Below, piece by piece: positions 52,282 to 62,303 of a stretch of 64,000 nt of DNA. Made by a program: the position numbers and the translations under genes. Origin of the DNA: Bacteroidales bacterium. Lineage in GTDB: Bacteria > Bacteroidota > Bacteroidia > Bacteroidales > UBA932. Location of the stretch: positions 1-64,000 of the forward strand of contig JAFQFD010000001.1 in NCBI GenBank assembly GCA_017415715.1. Reading direction: 5' to 3'. The first letter of the stretch is position 1, and every line of letters starts with the position of its first letter. The notes under the pieces were generated by a model. That model was not told where the DNA came from. It worked only from the letters and a program-made list of their open reading frames with translations, and did no database searches.

Positions 52282-53628
52282 TTAGTAATATCTATAGAAT
52301 AATGCGATGGCTTCCATGCCGGCGAAGAGCTGCTTGAGGAGGTAGCTCTCGTTTGGTGAGTGGATCGTATCCCTCTCAAGACCGAATCCCATCAGAAGCG
52401 GATCAATCTCAAGGATGCGCTGAAGGTCAGCCAGGATCGGAATCGATCCGCCGCCACGTGACGGCACAGGCTCTATGCCATATACTTCTGTCATAGCCTT
52501 CTCTGCTGCCTTGTATGCAGGTGATGAAATCGGGATAAGGAATCCGTTTCCGCCATGATGAGGCGTAACCTCAACCTTCACATAATCAGGGGCTATCGCC
52601 TTGAAATGCTCCTCAAAGAGTCTTGTTATGGTCTCGCTGTCCTGATTCGGAACAAGACGCATGGATATCTTTGCGTGGGCTACTGATGGAAGGACAGTCT
52701 TTGCGCCTTCTCCGATATAACCGCCCCATATGCCGTTTACATCGAGGCATGGACGGATACCCGTACGCTCGAGCGATGTATATCCGGCCTCGCCCTTGAC
52801 CTCCTTGATATCAAGAAACTCCTTATATTCCTCAAGATCGAACGGAGCGCGAGAGAGCTTTGCCCTGTCCTCAGCAGAAAGTTCGACTACATCATCGTAG
52901 AATCCCTTTACCGTGATATGTCCATCCTTGTCAATAAGGGACGAAATCATGTTGCAAAGCACATTGATCGGATTTGCCACAGCACCGCCGTAGTGACCTG
53001 AATGAAGGTCCTTGTTCGGTCCTGTAACCTTCACCTCCACATACGACAGTCCACGCATTCCACAGTTGATGGATGGTACCGACTCCGAGATCATTGTAGT
53101 ATCGGAAACCAGAATGATGTCTGCAGCAAGACGCTCCTTATTCTCCTTCGCCCACGCTGCAAGCGAAGGGCTTCCGATCTCCTCCTCTCCCTCGAGGATG
53201 AACTTGACATTATGCTTCAGTGTGCCCTGACGTACCATGAACTCAAATGCCTTGATGTGCATGAAGAGCTGGCCCTTGTCATCATTGGCTCCGCGCGCAT
53301 AGATTGCTCCGTCCCTGATTTCCGGCTCGAAAGGATCTGAATGCCATAGTTCGATAGGATCCACAGGCTGAACATCGTAATGTCCATATACCAGGACTGT
53401 CGGAAGCGACGGATCGACAAGCTTCTGGCCGAAAACCACAGGATGACCTGTCGTAGGATAGACAGCAGCCTCGTCAGCTCCCGCTTCCATAAGAAGCTCG
53501 ACGAGCCTTTCAGCACAACGCTTCATATCCGGCTTATGCTGCTCCAGAGAGCTCACAGACGGAATCCTCAACAGTGAGAAGAGTTCCTCAAGAAATCTTT
53601 CCTTGTTAGTTTCAATGTACTGTTTCAT
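52282..53628 (-). CDS. M20 family dipeptidase
   Basis: This 448-residue zinc peptidase likely hydrolyses di- or short peptides in the cytoplasm. Metal and catalytic motifs are VYGHYDVQPVDP, RGANDDKGQ, LEGEEEIGSPS and near the C terminus a GFGLERDTIHSPNE segment. No signal peptide is seen. It follows the reductase gene by 21 nt in the leftward cluster. Confidence 0.94.
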   Translation of the reverse strand: MKQYIETNKERFLEELFSLLRIPSVSSLEQHKPDMKRCAERLVELLMEAGADEAAVYPTTGHPVVFGQKLVDPSLPTVLVYGHYDVQPVDPIELWHSDPFEPEIRDGAIYARGANDDKGQLFMHIKAFEFMVRQGTLKHNVKFILEGEEEIGSPSLAAWAKENKERLAADIILVSDTTMISESVPSINCGMRGLSYVEVKVTGPNKDLHSGHYGGAVANPINVLCNMISSLIDKDGHITVKGFYDDVVELSAEDRAKLSRAPFDLEEYKEFLDIKEVKGEAGYTSLERTGIRPCLDVNGIWGGYIGEGAKTVLPSVAHAKISMRLVPNQDSETITRLFEEHFKAIAPDYVKVEVTPHHGGNGFLIPISSPAYKAAEKAMTEVYGIEPVPSRGGGSIPILADLQRILEIDPLLMGFGLERDTIHSPNESYLLKQLFAGMEAIALFYRYY

Positions 53629-53649
53629 TGTATTATGTGTTAGTATTTG

Positions 53650-54444
53650 CTAAAGGTTGTAGTAAAGAGAGAGTATCCATGCAAAGACCGGCTTCGGCAG
53701 AAGCCATTTTGCAAATACGGCCAGACGCTGAAGGAATGAGGCCACCACATAATTGTATGCAGGCTTCCTTTTCCTTACTATGCGCGATATCTTATCTGCA
53801 AGAAACTCCGGTTTCAGACCTCCCGTCTCATCTTTCTCTATTCCTGCCAGCGACCTTTCATAAGAAGGATAAGCTTGCGCTACGTCTGCAGGACATACTG
53901 ACTTGCGCTTCGCTGTGAAGTCTGTCGAGAAGTCACCTGGCTCTATCACTGTCACAGACACCCCTGTTCCGCGGAGTTCCAGACGAAGGGACTCACAATA
54001 TCCCTCTACAGCAAACTTGCTTGCAGAATACGCTCCCTGATAAGGAAGTCCCATCAGGCCCCCGATGCTGCTCATGCAGAATATCTTACCGGAACCTTGC
54101 CTTCTCATCACCGGCACGACATGTGAGATCCACCTGACCATTCCCATGAAGTTTACATCCATCTGCCTGGCGACCTCTGACGGAGTGCAATATTCAAGAG
54201 GTCCTCCTATGCCCATTCCGGCATTGTTGATGAACACATCAAGCCTTCCTTCCGCCGCCATCAGCTGAGCGAAAGCGTCAGCAACGGCAGCCTCATCCTG
54301 GACATCGGCATTGAGATACGTCACCCCATCTATTGGCTCTACATGGCGTCGCACTGTGCCATAGACTTTATGTCCGTCTTTTGCAAGACGGGTTGCAATG
54401 GCCTTTCCAAAGCCAGATGACACACCGGTTACAAGTATTACCAT
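53650..54444 (-). CDS. Short-chain dehydrogenase, candidate 3-ketosphinganine reductase
   Basis: This 264-residue NAD(P)-dependent oxidoreductase has the TGVSSGFG cofactor motif at about 6-13, NNAGMGI near residue 75, and the catalytic YSASK after YQGAY. The C-terminal 20 residues are hydrophobic, which may hold it on a membrane. It starts 3 nt after a serine palmitoyltransferase stop, so reduction of the 3-keto product of that enzyme is the simplest role. The pairing is an inference; the fold alone does not prove it. Confidence 0.75.
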   Translation of the reverse strand: MVILVTGVSSGFGKAIATRLAKDGHKVYGTVRRHVEPIDGVTYLNADVQDEAAVADAFAQLMAAEGRLDVFINNAGMGIGGPLEYCTPSEVARQMDVNFMGMVRWISHVVPVMRRQGSGKIFCMSSIGGLMGLPYQGAYSASKFAVEGYCESLRLELRGTGVSVTVIEPGDFSTDFTAKRKSVCPADVAQAYPSYERSLAGIEKDETGGLKPEFLADKISRIVRKRKPAYNYVVASFLQRLAVFAKWLLPKPVFAWILSLYYNL

Positions 54445-54447
54445 ATA

Positions 54448-55635
54448 TTAAAGTATTTCGAGAGACTTGAAGACCTTCGTAAGTTTCTCCACCGCAAAGT
54501 CAACCTGCTCCTTAGTATGAGTTGCCATCAAGGCAAATCTGATGAGTTCATCGCCTCTTGCTACTGCCGGGGCTATGACCGGAGTTACAAATACTCCTTC
54601 CGCCAAAGCCAGACTCACAATGGCCATAGCCTTCTCTGTATCACGCACAAAGAGAGGAATTATCGGCGACTCAGTCCTGCCGGTATCGAATCCGGCATCC
54701 TTGAATGACTTCTGCGCATACCTGGTAAGCTCCCAAAGGTGCTCGAATCTCTCGGGTTCTGTCTGCATTATTTCAAGAGCCTTGCCAGCAGAAGCCACTG
54801 CTGCTGGAGTCATCGAAGCGCTGAAGATCAATGCCCTGGAATTATGCTTGAGATAATTCAGGATCTCATGATCTCCGGCGATGAATCCTCCGAGAGAACC
54901 GAATGACTTCGAGAAAGTTCCCATGATAAGGTCCACCCTGTCAGTCAATCCGAAATGATCGGCAGTACCACGTCCGTTCCTTCCAAGAACTCCAAGGGAA
55001 TGAGCATCATCCACCATCACCGAGGCATTATACTGATCGCAGAGATCGCAGATCTGCGGAAGCGGAGCGATGTCTCCTTCCATAGAATAGATACCGTCGA
55101 CAACGATCAGCTTGCAGCTGTCCGGTTCGCAGAGCTTGAGTTTGCGCTCCAGATCCTCGACATCATTATGCTTGAACTTCAGAACTTTAGCAAAGCCCAG
55201 ACGACTTCCGTCTATGATTGAGGCATGGTCCTGGGCATCAAGAAGAATATATCCTCCACGGAACCCGAGGGCAGAAACCACCCCAAGATTGACCTGCATT
55301 CCAGTGCTGTAAGTAACTACTTCCTCCTTGCCGACAAACTCAGCGAGCCTTTGTTCCAGGTCCACATGGATATCCAGTGTACCGTTGAGGAAACGGGAGC
55401 CCGAACAGCTTGAGCCATATTTATCTATGGCATTCTTTGCAGCCTCCTTGAGACGAGTATCATTGGAAAGTCCAAGGTAACTGTTCGAACCGAACATCAG
55501 AACATCCTTGCCTTCGATCTTCACGACAGTCGACTGTTCTGAACTGATCGGCGTGTAGTAAGGGTAAATTCCCTTCTCCTTGCACTGCTGCGGGAGAGTG
55601 TACTCTCCACAGATGCGGTTAAGTAGTCTTTTCAT
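54448..55635 (-). CDS. Serine palmitoyltransferase-type alpha-oxoamine synthase
   Basis: This 395-residue PLP enzyme condenses an amino acid with an acyl thioester. The PLP lysine is K243 in GTFSKSFGSLGGF. Its sequence (VLMFGSNSYLGLSNDTRL, DKYGSSCSGSRFLNGTLDIH) is close to Bacteroides serine palmitoyltransferases that start sphingolipid synthesis. A 2-amino-3-ketobutyrate ligase or BioF function is less likely given the flanking reductase. It starts 12 nt below clpX. Confidence 0.88.
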   Translation of the reverse strand: MKRLLNRICGEYTLPQQCKEKGIYPYYTPISSEQSTVVKIEGKDVLMFGSNSYLGLSNDTRLKEAAKNAIDKYGSSCSGSRFLNGTLDIHVDLEQRLAEFVGKEEVVTYSTGMQVNLGVVSALGFRGGYILLDAQDHASIIDGSRLGFAKVLKFKHNDVEDLERKLKLCEPDSCKLIVVDGIYSMEGDIAPLPQICDLCDQYNASVMVDDAHSLGVLGRNGRGTADHFGLTDRVDLIMGTFSKSFGSLGGFIAGDHEILNYLKHNSRALIFSASMTPAAVASAGKALEIMQTEPERFEHLWELTRYAQKSFKDAGFDTGRTESPIIPLFVRDTEKAMAIVSLALAEGVFVTPVIAPAVARGDELIRFALMATHTKEQVDFAVEKLTKVFKSLEIL

Positions 55636-55646
55636 ATAGGTTAAGG

Positions 55647-56855
55647 TTATTTTTCCAATCTTGCCTTGGCGTAATCAAGTGTCAGGACAAATACATCTTC
55701 ATCGGATGAAGGTGCTTCATACATCACATCTGTCATTATCGCCTCGCAAATTGAACGCAAGCCACGCGCTCCAAGTTTATTCTCGATAGCTGTGTCAACT
55801 ATCAGATCAAGTACCTCCGGCTCAACTTCAAGCCTCATTCCGTCAAGTTCGAACATTTTTTCATACTGACGGATGAGGGCATTCTTAGGCTCGACAAGTA
55901 TCCTCTTAAGAGCATCTCTGTCAAGGTGGTCAAGGTATGTGATAACAGGGAGACGTCCTATGATCTCCGGTATCAGTCCATAAGAGCGAAGATCCTGAGC
56001 CTCAACATACTGCAGAAGATTGTTCTTGTCAATTTTCTGCTTGTCTGCTGCGCCGAAACCTATGACCTGTGTGTTAAGTCTCTGAGCGATCTTGCGTTCT
56101 ATGCCTTCGAATGCACCTCCGCAGATGAAGAGGATATTCTGAGTATTTACATGCAGGAACTCCTGCTCAGGATGCTTGCGTCCTCCCTGTGGCGGCACAT
56201 TCACAATGCTGCCCTCAAGGAGCTTGAGCATGGCCTGTTGTACTCCTTCTCCAGAAACGTCCCTTGTAATCGAAGGATTGTCGCTCTTGCGGGCAATCTT
56301 GTCGATTTCATCGATAAAGACTATACCCCTCTCCGCCTTTGCCACATTGTAGTCAGCTTCCTGAAGCAGACGGGACAGGATGCTCTCAACATCCTCTCCG
56401 ACATAACCTGCCTCTGTAAGGACAGTTGCGTCCACAATTGTGAAAGGCACATCAAGGAGCTTTGCTATTGTTTTGGCCATCAATGTCTTACCAGTACCGG
56501 TAGGACCGACCATCAATATATTTGACTTCTCCAGTTCAAACTCGTTGTCAGACGCCAGATTGTTGTTCAGTCTCTTGTAATGATTGTAGACCGCAACAGC
56601 AAGAAGCTTCTTCGCCCTGTCCTGACCTATGACATACTGGTCAAGAAAAGCGTGAATATCTTTCGGCTTATGTTTTGTCTCAACCACTCCGACAGGATCA
56701 GCATCCTTTTTATCAAAGTCCCTGACATAGTCTTGAGCGATCTTGACGCAGTCCGAACAGATGCAGGCGTCAAGTCCCTGCAGCAGAAGCGACACTTCGC
56801 GTTCGCTTCTGCCGCAGAACATGCAACGGCTTCTCTGGTTATCAGATTTTGCCAT
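55647..56855 (-). CDS. clpX: ATP-dependent Clp protease ATP-binding subunit ClpX
   Basis: This 402-residue AAA+ unfoldase feeds proteins to ClpP. An N-terminal four-cysteine zinc domain is present (CMFCGRSE, then ICSDC). The Walker A is GPTGTGKT, and the ClpP-docking loop lies in the FGAADKQK region. It lies 5 nt below clpP and is co-transcribed with it. Confidence 0.97.
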   Translation of the reverse strand: MAKSDNQRSRCMFCGRSEREVSLLLQGLDACICSDCVKIAQDYVRDFDKKDADPVGVVETKHKPKDIHAFLDQYVIGQDRAKKLLAVAVYNHYKRLNNNLASDNEFELEKSNILMVGPTGTGKTLMAKTIAKLLDVPFTIVDATVLTEAGYVGEDVESILSRLLQEADYNVAKAERGIVFIDEIDKIARKSDNPSITRDVSGEGVQQAMLKLLEGSIVNVPPQGGRKHPEQEFLHVNTQNILFICGGAFEGIERKIAQRLNTQVIGFGAADKQKIDKNNLLQYVEAQDLRSYGLIPEIIGRLPVITYLDHLDRDALKRILVEPKNALIRQYEKMFELDGMRLEVEPEVLDLIVDTAIENKLGARGLRSICEAIMTDVMYEAPSSDEDVFVLTLDYAKARLEK

Positions 56856-56860
56856 ATTTA

Positions 56861-57529
56861 TTATTTCTTCTTTGTAAGGATCTCATCGATCATTCCGTAC
56901 TCGAGAGCCTCCTGAGAATTTAGCCAGAAATCACGGTCTCCGTCTGCATAGATCTTCTCGATCGGCTGTCCGGAATGCTCTGAGATTATAGTGTAAAGCT
57001 CTTTCTTGATCTTCTCGATCTCCTGAGCCGCTATGAGTATGTCAGAAGCCTGACCCTGAGCACCGCCGAGCGGCTGATGGATCATGACCCTGGCATGCTT
57101 GAGTGCAGATCTCTTTCCGTGTGCACCTGCACAAAGAAGTACTGAGCCCATTGAGGCTGCCATTCCTGTACAGATTGTCGCCACATCAGGTTCGATGATC
57201 TGCATTGTGTCATAAATGCCAAGACCCGAAGAAACGACACCTCCCGGAGTATTCAGATAAAGCGAGATATCGCTTGTGTTATCTGTAGATGCAAGGAAAA
57301 GGAGCTGAGCCTGTATGATATTAGCGACGTCATCATCAATTGGAACGCCCAAAAAAATTATTCGATCCATCATCAGGCGGCTGAATACATCCATAGATGC
57401 GACATTGAGCTTTCTCTCCTCAATGATTGTAGGATTGATGTATGCATCCATTACAGACTGATATCTATGCATTGTCATTGAGCTGATTCCATGCTCAAGA
57501 ACGGCGTATTTCTGAAATTCCTTATTCAT
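56861..57529 (-). CDS. clpP: ATP-dependent Clp protease proteolytic subunit ClpP
   Basis: This 222-residue serine peptidase forms the degradation chamber. The catalytic serine is S127 in GMAASMGSV and the histidine H151 in [11 protein letters not shown]. The start at 57529 fits the family; an in-frame extension of 11 codons upstream is unlikely to be used. A terminator-like hairpin lies only 24 nt upstream, which leaves little room for a separate promoter. Confidence 0.95.
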   Translation of the reverse strand: MNKEFQKYAVLEHGISSMTMHRYQSVMDAYINPTIIEERKLNVASMDVFSRLMMDRIIFLGVPIDDDVANIIQAQLLFLASTDNTSDISLYLNTPGGVVSSGLGIYDTMQIIEPDVATICTGMAASMGSVLLCAGAHGKRSALKHARVMIHQPLGGAQGQASDILIAAQEIEKIKKELYTIISEHSGQPIEKIYADGDRDFWLNSQEALEYGMIDEILTKKK

Positions 57530-57552
57530 AGCTTTGTGTATTAATCGGATGA

Positions 57553-57586
57553 AAAAAAACAAAGGCCAGCTTTGCGAGCCGGCCTT
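57553..57586 (-). terminator. Terminator or attenuator between tig and clpP
   Basis: On the minus strand AAGGCCGGC (57578-57586) pairs with GCTGGCCTT (57562-57570), one mispair, followed by TGTTTTTTTTC. It is a good intrinsic terminator just after tig, yet clpP begins 24 nt further on with no obvious promoter, so partial read-through is likely. Confidence 0.7.
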
Positions 57587-57596
57587 ATAGTGTAGA

Positions 57597-58904
57597 CTAG
57601 TTCAACTCGCGGAACTTGTCAACTGAAATCTTCTTTTTCTTGAGAGTGACAACCTCGCGAACGGCAGCGAAAGTCTTCTCGTTCTCAACCTGGTCGAGAA
57701 TCCTTCTGCCCTGCTCCTCCTGTGCAAGGATGTTCTTTGCAAATGCCTCAAGCTGCTCCTCAGGAACATTGTTCATTCCATACATTGCGAACTGGTAAGC
57801 GGCAAATCCCTTTGCGCTTGCAAGAAGGTCAGCCTCCTCTACCTTCACGCCATACTTGTCCATGAGGTATCCGCGTACCATCTGCCACTTGTAGTCAACG
57901 ATGAAGAGATCCCAATCCTTCTCGATGTCCTCCATTGTGAACTTGCCCTCGTTGATGACATAGATCCATCTCTTGAGGAACTTCTCGGCGATGGTAAGGT
58001 TCGCCTTCTCGAGAAGATATGTCTTGGCATCCTTAGAGAAACGGAAGTCTGCCTCCTGCGCATACTCTGCACGGATTCTCTCCTCGATCTTTGCATCGAA
58101 CTCTTCCTCAGTCTTCACGCCGAAGATCTTCTCGAATGTTTCCTCAGTAAGAGGCGCGTTGACGAATGTCTTCACGCTCTGAACTGTCATCTTGAACATA
58201 GGGTCAAGAGTTGCGAGCTCGTCCTTGCTTACCTTGAGCATAGATGCGCGGTCTGTCTCATTCTCGAATGCCTCGTTTACATTCACGTCAAGAACATCAC
58301 CTGGCTTGACGCCTACGAATGACTTTCTTACAGCCTCAGCCACATTGCGGAGAGCGACATATGTACCCTCCACCTTGGTCTCACCCTGCTCGAAGTCTAC
58401 GATGATGAAGTCATCTGCCTTTGCCTTCTTGCCATCCTCGAGTGAGCCATACTGCTTGAGGAGGTTGTCCTTCATCTCCTTCTTTGCAGCCTCAGTCACT
58501 GTGATGGTGTAATATACGATCTCATCATCCTTTGAAAGCTCGAATGAAACCTCCGGATTCTGAGCTATGTCAAACTTGAAAGTGAAGTCACCTGCATTTG
58601 CCCAGTCATTCTGTGGATTGTCCTCGCTTGGAAGAGGCTCACCAAGAACCTTGAGCTCGTTCTCACGGATAAAGTCGTTGAGTGCTGCAGAGATAACATC
58701 GTTCACTGCGTCTGCAAGAGCCTGCTGGCCATACATCTTCTCTACGAGAGACATTGGCACCATACCCTTTCTGAAACCTCTGATGTCAGCCTTCTTTCTG
58801 AAATCATTGAGTCTCTTCTTTCTGCTGTCTGCATAGTCCTCAGCTGAAACTGAAAGCGTCAGTTCGAGATTGAGGTCGTCAATTCTGTTCTGTTCAATTT
58901 TCAT
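57597..58904 (-). CDS. tig: Trigger factor-type chaperone
   Basis: This 435-residue ribosome-associated chaperone has the N-terminal ribosome-binding part with FRKKADIRGFRKGMVPMSLVE (the family signature loop), a middle domain and a long helical C-terminal arm domain. The middle domain is less like an FKBP peptidyl-prolyl isomerase than in Proteobacteria, a common trait of Bacteroidetes. It is upstream of clpP and clpX, the usual order. Confidence 0.92.
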   Translation of the reverse strand: MKIEQNRIDDLNLELTLSVSAEDYADSRKKRLNDFRKKADIRGFRKGMVPMSLVEKMYGQQALADAVNDVISAALNDFIRENELKVLGEPLPSEDNPQNDWANAGDFTFKFDIAQNPEVSFELSKDDEIVYYTITVTEAAKKEMKDNLLKQYGSLEDGKKAKADDFIIVDFEQGETKVEGTYVALRNVAEAVRKSFVGVKPGDVLDVNVNEAFENETDRASMLKVSKDELATLDPMFKMTVQSVKTFVNAPLTEETFEKIFGVKTEEEFDAKIEERIRAEYAQEADFRFSKDAKTYLLEKANLTIAEKFLKRWIYVINEGKFTMEDIEKDWDLFIVDYKWQMVRGYLMDKYGVKVEEADLLASAKGFAAYQFAMYGMNNVPEEQLEAFAKNILAQEEQGRRILDQVENEKTFAAVREVVTLKKKKISVDKFRELN

Positions 58905-58961
58905 ATCAATTGTTTTTAATCATTTCCCACTACATAAGCGCACAGGCGCTTGTAAAGCGCG

Positions 58962-58992
58962 CAAAGTTAATCATTTTGCACGATATTTCAAA
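58962..58992 (-). promoter_or_regulatory. tig promoter
   Basis: The minus strand has TTTG (58989-58992), a 19-nt spacer and TAACTTTG (58962-58969). It lies just after the pgpH stop, so tig begins a new transcript. A short hairpin (AAGCGC with GCGCTT, 58936-58951) follows in the leader. Confidence 0.75.
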
Positions 58993-58995
58993 ATA

Positions 58996-61023
58996 TCATT
59001 TCCCGGCCTTTTCCTTCCTTTTAGGATATGATACACGGGAGTGATACATCTGCTGAAGATAGGCCTTCATAACCTGACGGACTACATTGACCTCCCTGAG
59101 TGAAATGTCCGAATCAGAAAGTTGTCCGTCATCAGCCTTTCCGTCAATGATCCTGTCGACAAGTCCCTCGATGCTGGCAGGAGAATAGTCCTTAAGACTC
59201 CTCGAGGCTGCCTCGACAGCATCACAGAGCATTAGGATCACTTCTTCCTTTGTCGAAGGCTTGACTCCATTATAATAGAATTCAGACACCTCGTCAGGAT
59301 TACCTCCGTCATTGAGATACTGATTCAGGAAATATCCTGTTGCAGTTGTGCCGTGATGCGAGCGTATGAAGTCCTTCAGAACATCCGGAAGCCCATATTT
59401 GTCTGCCATTGCAAGACCGTCAGAGACATGGCGTATGATCTCCTGGGCGCTTTCCTTCGGAGAAAGCCCCTCGTGGAACTTGACACCGGGAGTCTCATTT
59501 TCGGTAAAGCACTGAGGATTGGCTATCTTTCCCACATCATGGTACAATGCAGCAGCGCGGATAAGCGGTATGTTTGCATCGATCGATCTTGCAGCGGCGT
59601 CTGCGAGGTTCATGACCTGGAGAGAATGCTGGAAGGTGCCGGGGGCCTTGTCCGCCAGAAGGCGGAGAAGAGGCCTGCTGGTATCGCTGAGCTCGACAAG
59701 CTTTGAGGATGACACGAGCATGAAGATCTTCTCGAACAAGTATATCAGAGGATATCCGGCAACGGCAAGGAAAGCTGCAAGCGACAGTTGCCAGAGCTGC
59801 CTTATGTTCATCATGCCCTCCATGCCGTCTGCAAGCCTGAATGCACCCCAGACAACAGCCATCACGGCAAATGTCACAAGCGCAAGCACGAATTGCAGCC
59901 ATCCCTTGTTGAAGTAGTCAAACACATAAATTGCCGCAATACCTCCAGCCAGATATATGAAGAACAGTTCGACTCCGTCAGGAGCGGCTATCAGCATCGG
60001 CAGCAGAGATATGAGATATACGAGAAGCACCAGTCTCCTGGTAAAGAATGCAAGCAGATAAAGGACTATCAGCGTAAACGGAATCATATAGAAATACGCC
60101 GGTTCTATCTCTACAACAAGGAAGGAAGATACTGCAGAAAGCGTAAAGACGAGCAGGATATACAGATATTTGTTAAACTGCTCGAATATATGATAGTTGC
60201 AGAAGTATATCGAAAAGAAAAGGATCAGCACCAGAAACAATGCGATCAATGCATTCCCAAGCCACTGAAGGAACTCCGGTCCGTCATATCCGACATTCGC
60301 CTCATATTCTTTCTTGTAAGAGTCAAGGAGCAGTTCAAGGTCAGCAGTCACAAGTTCACCTTTCGACACAAGGGTCTGGCCAGCCTTGATGATACCGAGG
60401 GTCGGAGATACAAGAGCGACATTCTCCTCATGTATGAGGTCGGTAACCTGCTGGTCGAAGACAAGGTCTGAGGACACAAGCGGAGCAAGGAACGCATTGT
60501 ATATTGAGTCCACAGGCGCTTCAGGCAACACAGACGCGAGCGATGAACGGAGGGCATCCTCCGCCTCCGCAATCGTATAGAGTTCTTCTACAGGAACCTT
60601 CGCAGCTCTCATATCCCTCTGTACATACACAAATCCGACAATGTCGGACTGATGGGAAGCCGGCAGGATTCCTTTCGAATATATATCCTGCAACGCCACA
60701 TTCAGAGCCGGTCTGGCAGAGGAATACTTACCCAACTCCGCAGAGGCGAGTGCAGACTGCGCAGACTGGAAAACCGACGGGTCATACCTGAAAACGGGTA
60801 TGACGCTGGAACCTGCCTTCTGAAGGTCTGACTTCAACTGCTCCTCTGACTTGAGCAGAGGAAAGTCAAACTCAGACACAAGGTCTTCATACATCCAGGG
60901 AGCACCTTTCTTATAGTCATATTGGAATTTCGGGCTTCTTGGCATCACCAATGTCAGCAGCACAAAGAGCGCCACCAGCGGCAAATAGACCTTATACCCC
61001 CGAGGGAACCTGCTTTTCTCCAT
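58996..61023 (-). CDS. 7TMR-HD membrane phosphohydrolase, PgpH-like
   Basis: This 675-residue protein has an N-terminal membrane helix, an extracytoplasmic domain (about residues 35-270), seven hydrophobic segments (about 270-450) and a cytoplasmic HD domain (metal site in LYHDVGKIANP, then FIRSHHGTTATGYF). Family members such as PgpH hydrolyse cyclic di-AMP, so a role in c-di-AMP turnover is likely. It is third in a tight operon after the acyltransferase-like gene (5-nt gap). Confidence 0.9.
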   Translation of the reverse strand: MEKSRFPRGYKVYLPLVALFVLLTLVMPRSPKFQYDYKKGAPWMYEDLVSEFDFPLLKSEEQLKSDLQKAGSSVIPVFRYDPSVFQSAQSALASAELGKYSSARPALNVALQDIYSKGILPASHQSDIVGFVYVQRDMRAAKVPVEELYTIAEAEDALRSSLASVLPEAPVDSIYNAFLAPLVSSDLVFDQQVTDLIHEENVALVSPTLGIIKAGQTLVSKGELVTADLELLLDSYKKEYEANVGYDGPEFLQWLGNALIALFLVLILFFSIYFCNYHIFEQFNKYLYILLVFTLSAVSSFLVVEIEPAYFYMIPFTLIVLYLLAFFTRRLVLLVYLISLLPMLIAAPDGVELFFIYLAGGIAAIYVFDYFNKGWLQFVLALVTFAVMAVVWGAFRLADGMEGMMNIRQLWQLSLAAFLAVAGYPLIYLFEKIFMLVSSSKLVELSDTSRPLLRLLADKAPGTFQHSLQVMNLADAAARSIDANIPLIRAAALYHDVGKIANPQCFTENETPGVKFHEGLSPKESAQEIIRHVSDGLAMADKYGLPDVLKDFIRSHHGTTATGYFLNQYLNDGGNPDEVSEFYYNGVKPSTKEEVILMLCDAVEAASRSLKDYSPASIEGLVDRIIDGKADDGQLSDSDISLREVNVVRQVMKAYLQQMYHSRVSYPKRKEKAGK

Positions 61024-61028
61024 AACTT

Positions 61029-62297
61029 TTACTTTATCGGTTCAAATGAATATCTGTCAGCGACATATGCCTCTATGCTGTTTTCCTGCATGAGTTCCAC
61101 CAGCCTTCGGCATACCTCTGATACATTTTTCCTGCCACAGACCGTGATCACCAGCTCCCCCCTGTAAACCTCGACGGTCACGGAAAATGCCTTTGATCCG
61201 GAAGGAACGACAGGATAGAATTCCGTCACGAGTCTCTGCATGCTGTCGGGCATCATGACATTTCCGACTCGGGTTATCTCATAAGTCGACTTCTTGGCAA
61301 GACGTGCCTTGTAATCATCAAAAGCCGCATTGAGTTCTTCCATCGTATGCGCTTTCTCACATACCCTTTCCACTTCCGCAATGACCATCTGCGCACTGTA
61401 GGCCAGTGTATCATTCTTCAACTGGGCCTCCAGAAGCTTCTTCTGTGACATCAGCACCGTGTTATACGGATAGTCGGAAAGATTTCTGTTATATGCCAGG
61501 TATACTGGCGTATGATACGGACGCAATGACGGTGAAGGATAATATGGTCTGAGGTTGACCTTGACTCCCGCAACGACATATTCTCCCACTTCTATCTCAC
61601 TTCCTATCAGTTCATGGACAGCATGCGAGAAGAAAGGAGCTACATATGTGACAGGTATGTTTGTCATGTCAAGATAGTCCTTCTTGAGCTTGGCCACAGG
61701 AACACGCACCTGAGCCACATCTTCCTTATCCGTCTGCACCGGAGCGGCAACTGCAGCCTTCGCATCCATATACCATATAGGACGCGAAGCGACGACATCA
61801 TCCATATGCGGCATCGGGTCCTCGCCTTCGGCCTTGAAATATTCTCCGGAAAGCAGCTTCACGGAGCCGTCTGTCCTTACGGGATAGCCTGACAGCTCCA
61901 GGTATCTCAATAGGACAGCCTTGACGAAGGACATCATTCCAAACTCATCTGCGATGGATCGATGGAAATCGAAATACACCGTCTTATGTGAGTATGAAAC
62001 CATGAACAGATAGCCCGCCAGAGCCGTATCGCCGAAAGTCTTCGGCAACGATGCAGACGCCTCGAAAACAGGCACCGGGGCATCTACAGGGCAGAATACA
62101 TACTCTTCGTTTTCTATAGCAAGCCCCACAGCAAACTGCGGGAATCTGGATATCCCCTCAGCAAGCGCATTGGCAAGAACCTCAGGGTTTATATGCATAG
62201 TCAGTGCCGTCACAATACGTGACGACACTGATGCATCGGCCTGTGAGCCGTATAAATATGTCCTCCCGCAAAGAGGAGGAACAAGGTATTCCTTCAT
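61029..62297 (-). CDS. Condensation-domain-like acyltransferase homologue with an altered active site
   Basis: This 422-residue soluble protein has the two-lobe build of CoA-dependent acyltransferases and NRPS condensation domains, with no signal peptide. The catalytic HHxxxDG motif appears as HRSIADE (residues 112-118). Arg replaces the second, catalytic His and Glu replaces the Gly, so normal acyl transfer is doubtful. The C-terminal lobe includes YVAPFFSHAVHELIGSEIEVGE and VAGVKVNLRPYY. It lies 6 nt below an alpha-oxoamine synthase gene, hinting at lipid tailoring. Family call moderate; function unknown. Confidence 0.7.
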   Translation of the reverse strand: MKEYLVPPLCGRTYLYGSQADASVSSRIVTALTMHINPEVLANALAEGISRFPQFAVGLAIENEEYVFCPVDAPVPVFEASASLPKTFGDTALAGYLFMVSYSHKTVYFDFHRSIADEFGMMSFVKAVLLRYLELSGYPVRTDGSVKLLSGEYFKAEGEDPMPHMDDVVASRPIWYMDAKAAVAAPVQTDKEDVAQVRVPVAKLKKDYLDMTNIPVTYVAPFFSHAVHELIGSEIEVGEYVVAGVKVNLRPYYPSPSLRPYHTPVYLAYNRNLSDYPYNTVLMSQKKLLEAQLKNDTLAYSAQMVIAEVERVCEKAHTMEELNAAFDDYKARLAKKSTYEITRVGNVMMPDSMQRLVTEFYPVVPSGSKAFSVTVEVYRGELVITVCGRKNVSEVCRRLVELMQENSIEAYVADRYSFEPIK

Positions 62298-62303
62298 AAG
62301 CAG

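Noticed and set aside
52146-52379. N-terminal extension of pyrF
   Set aside because: The extra 78 codons translate the inverted-repeat element and part of the M20 gene end into low-complexity sequence; the family start is at 52145.
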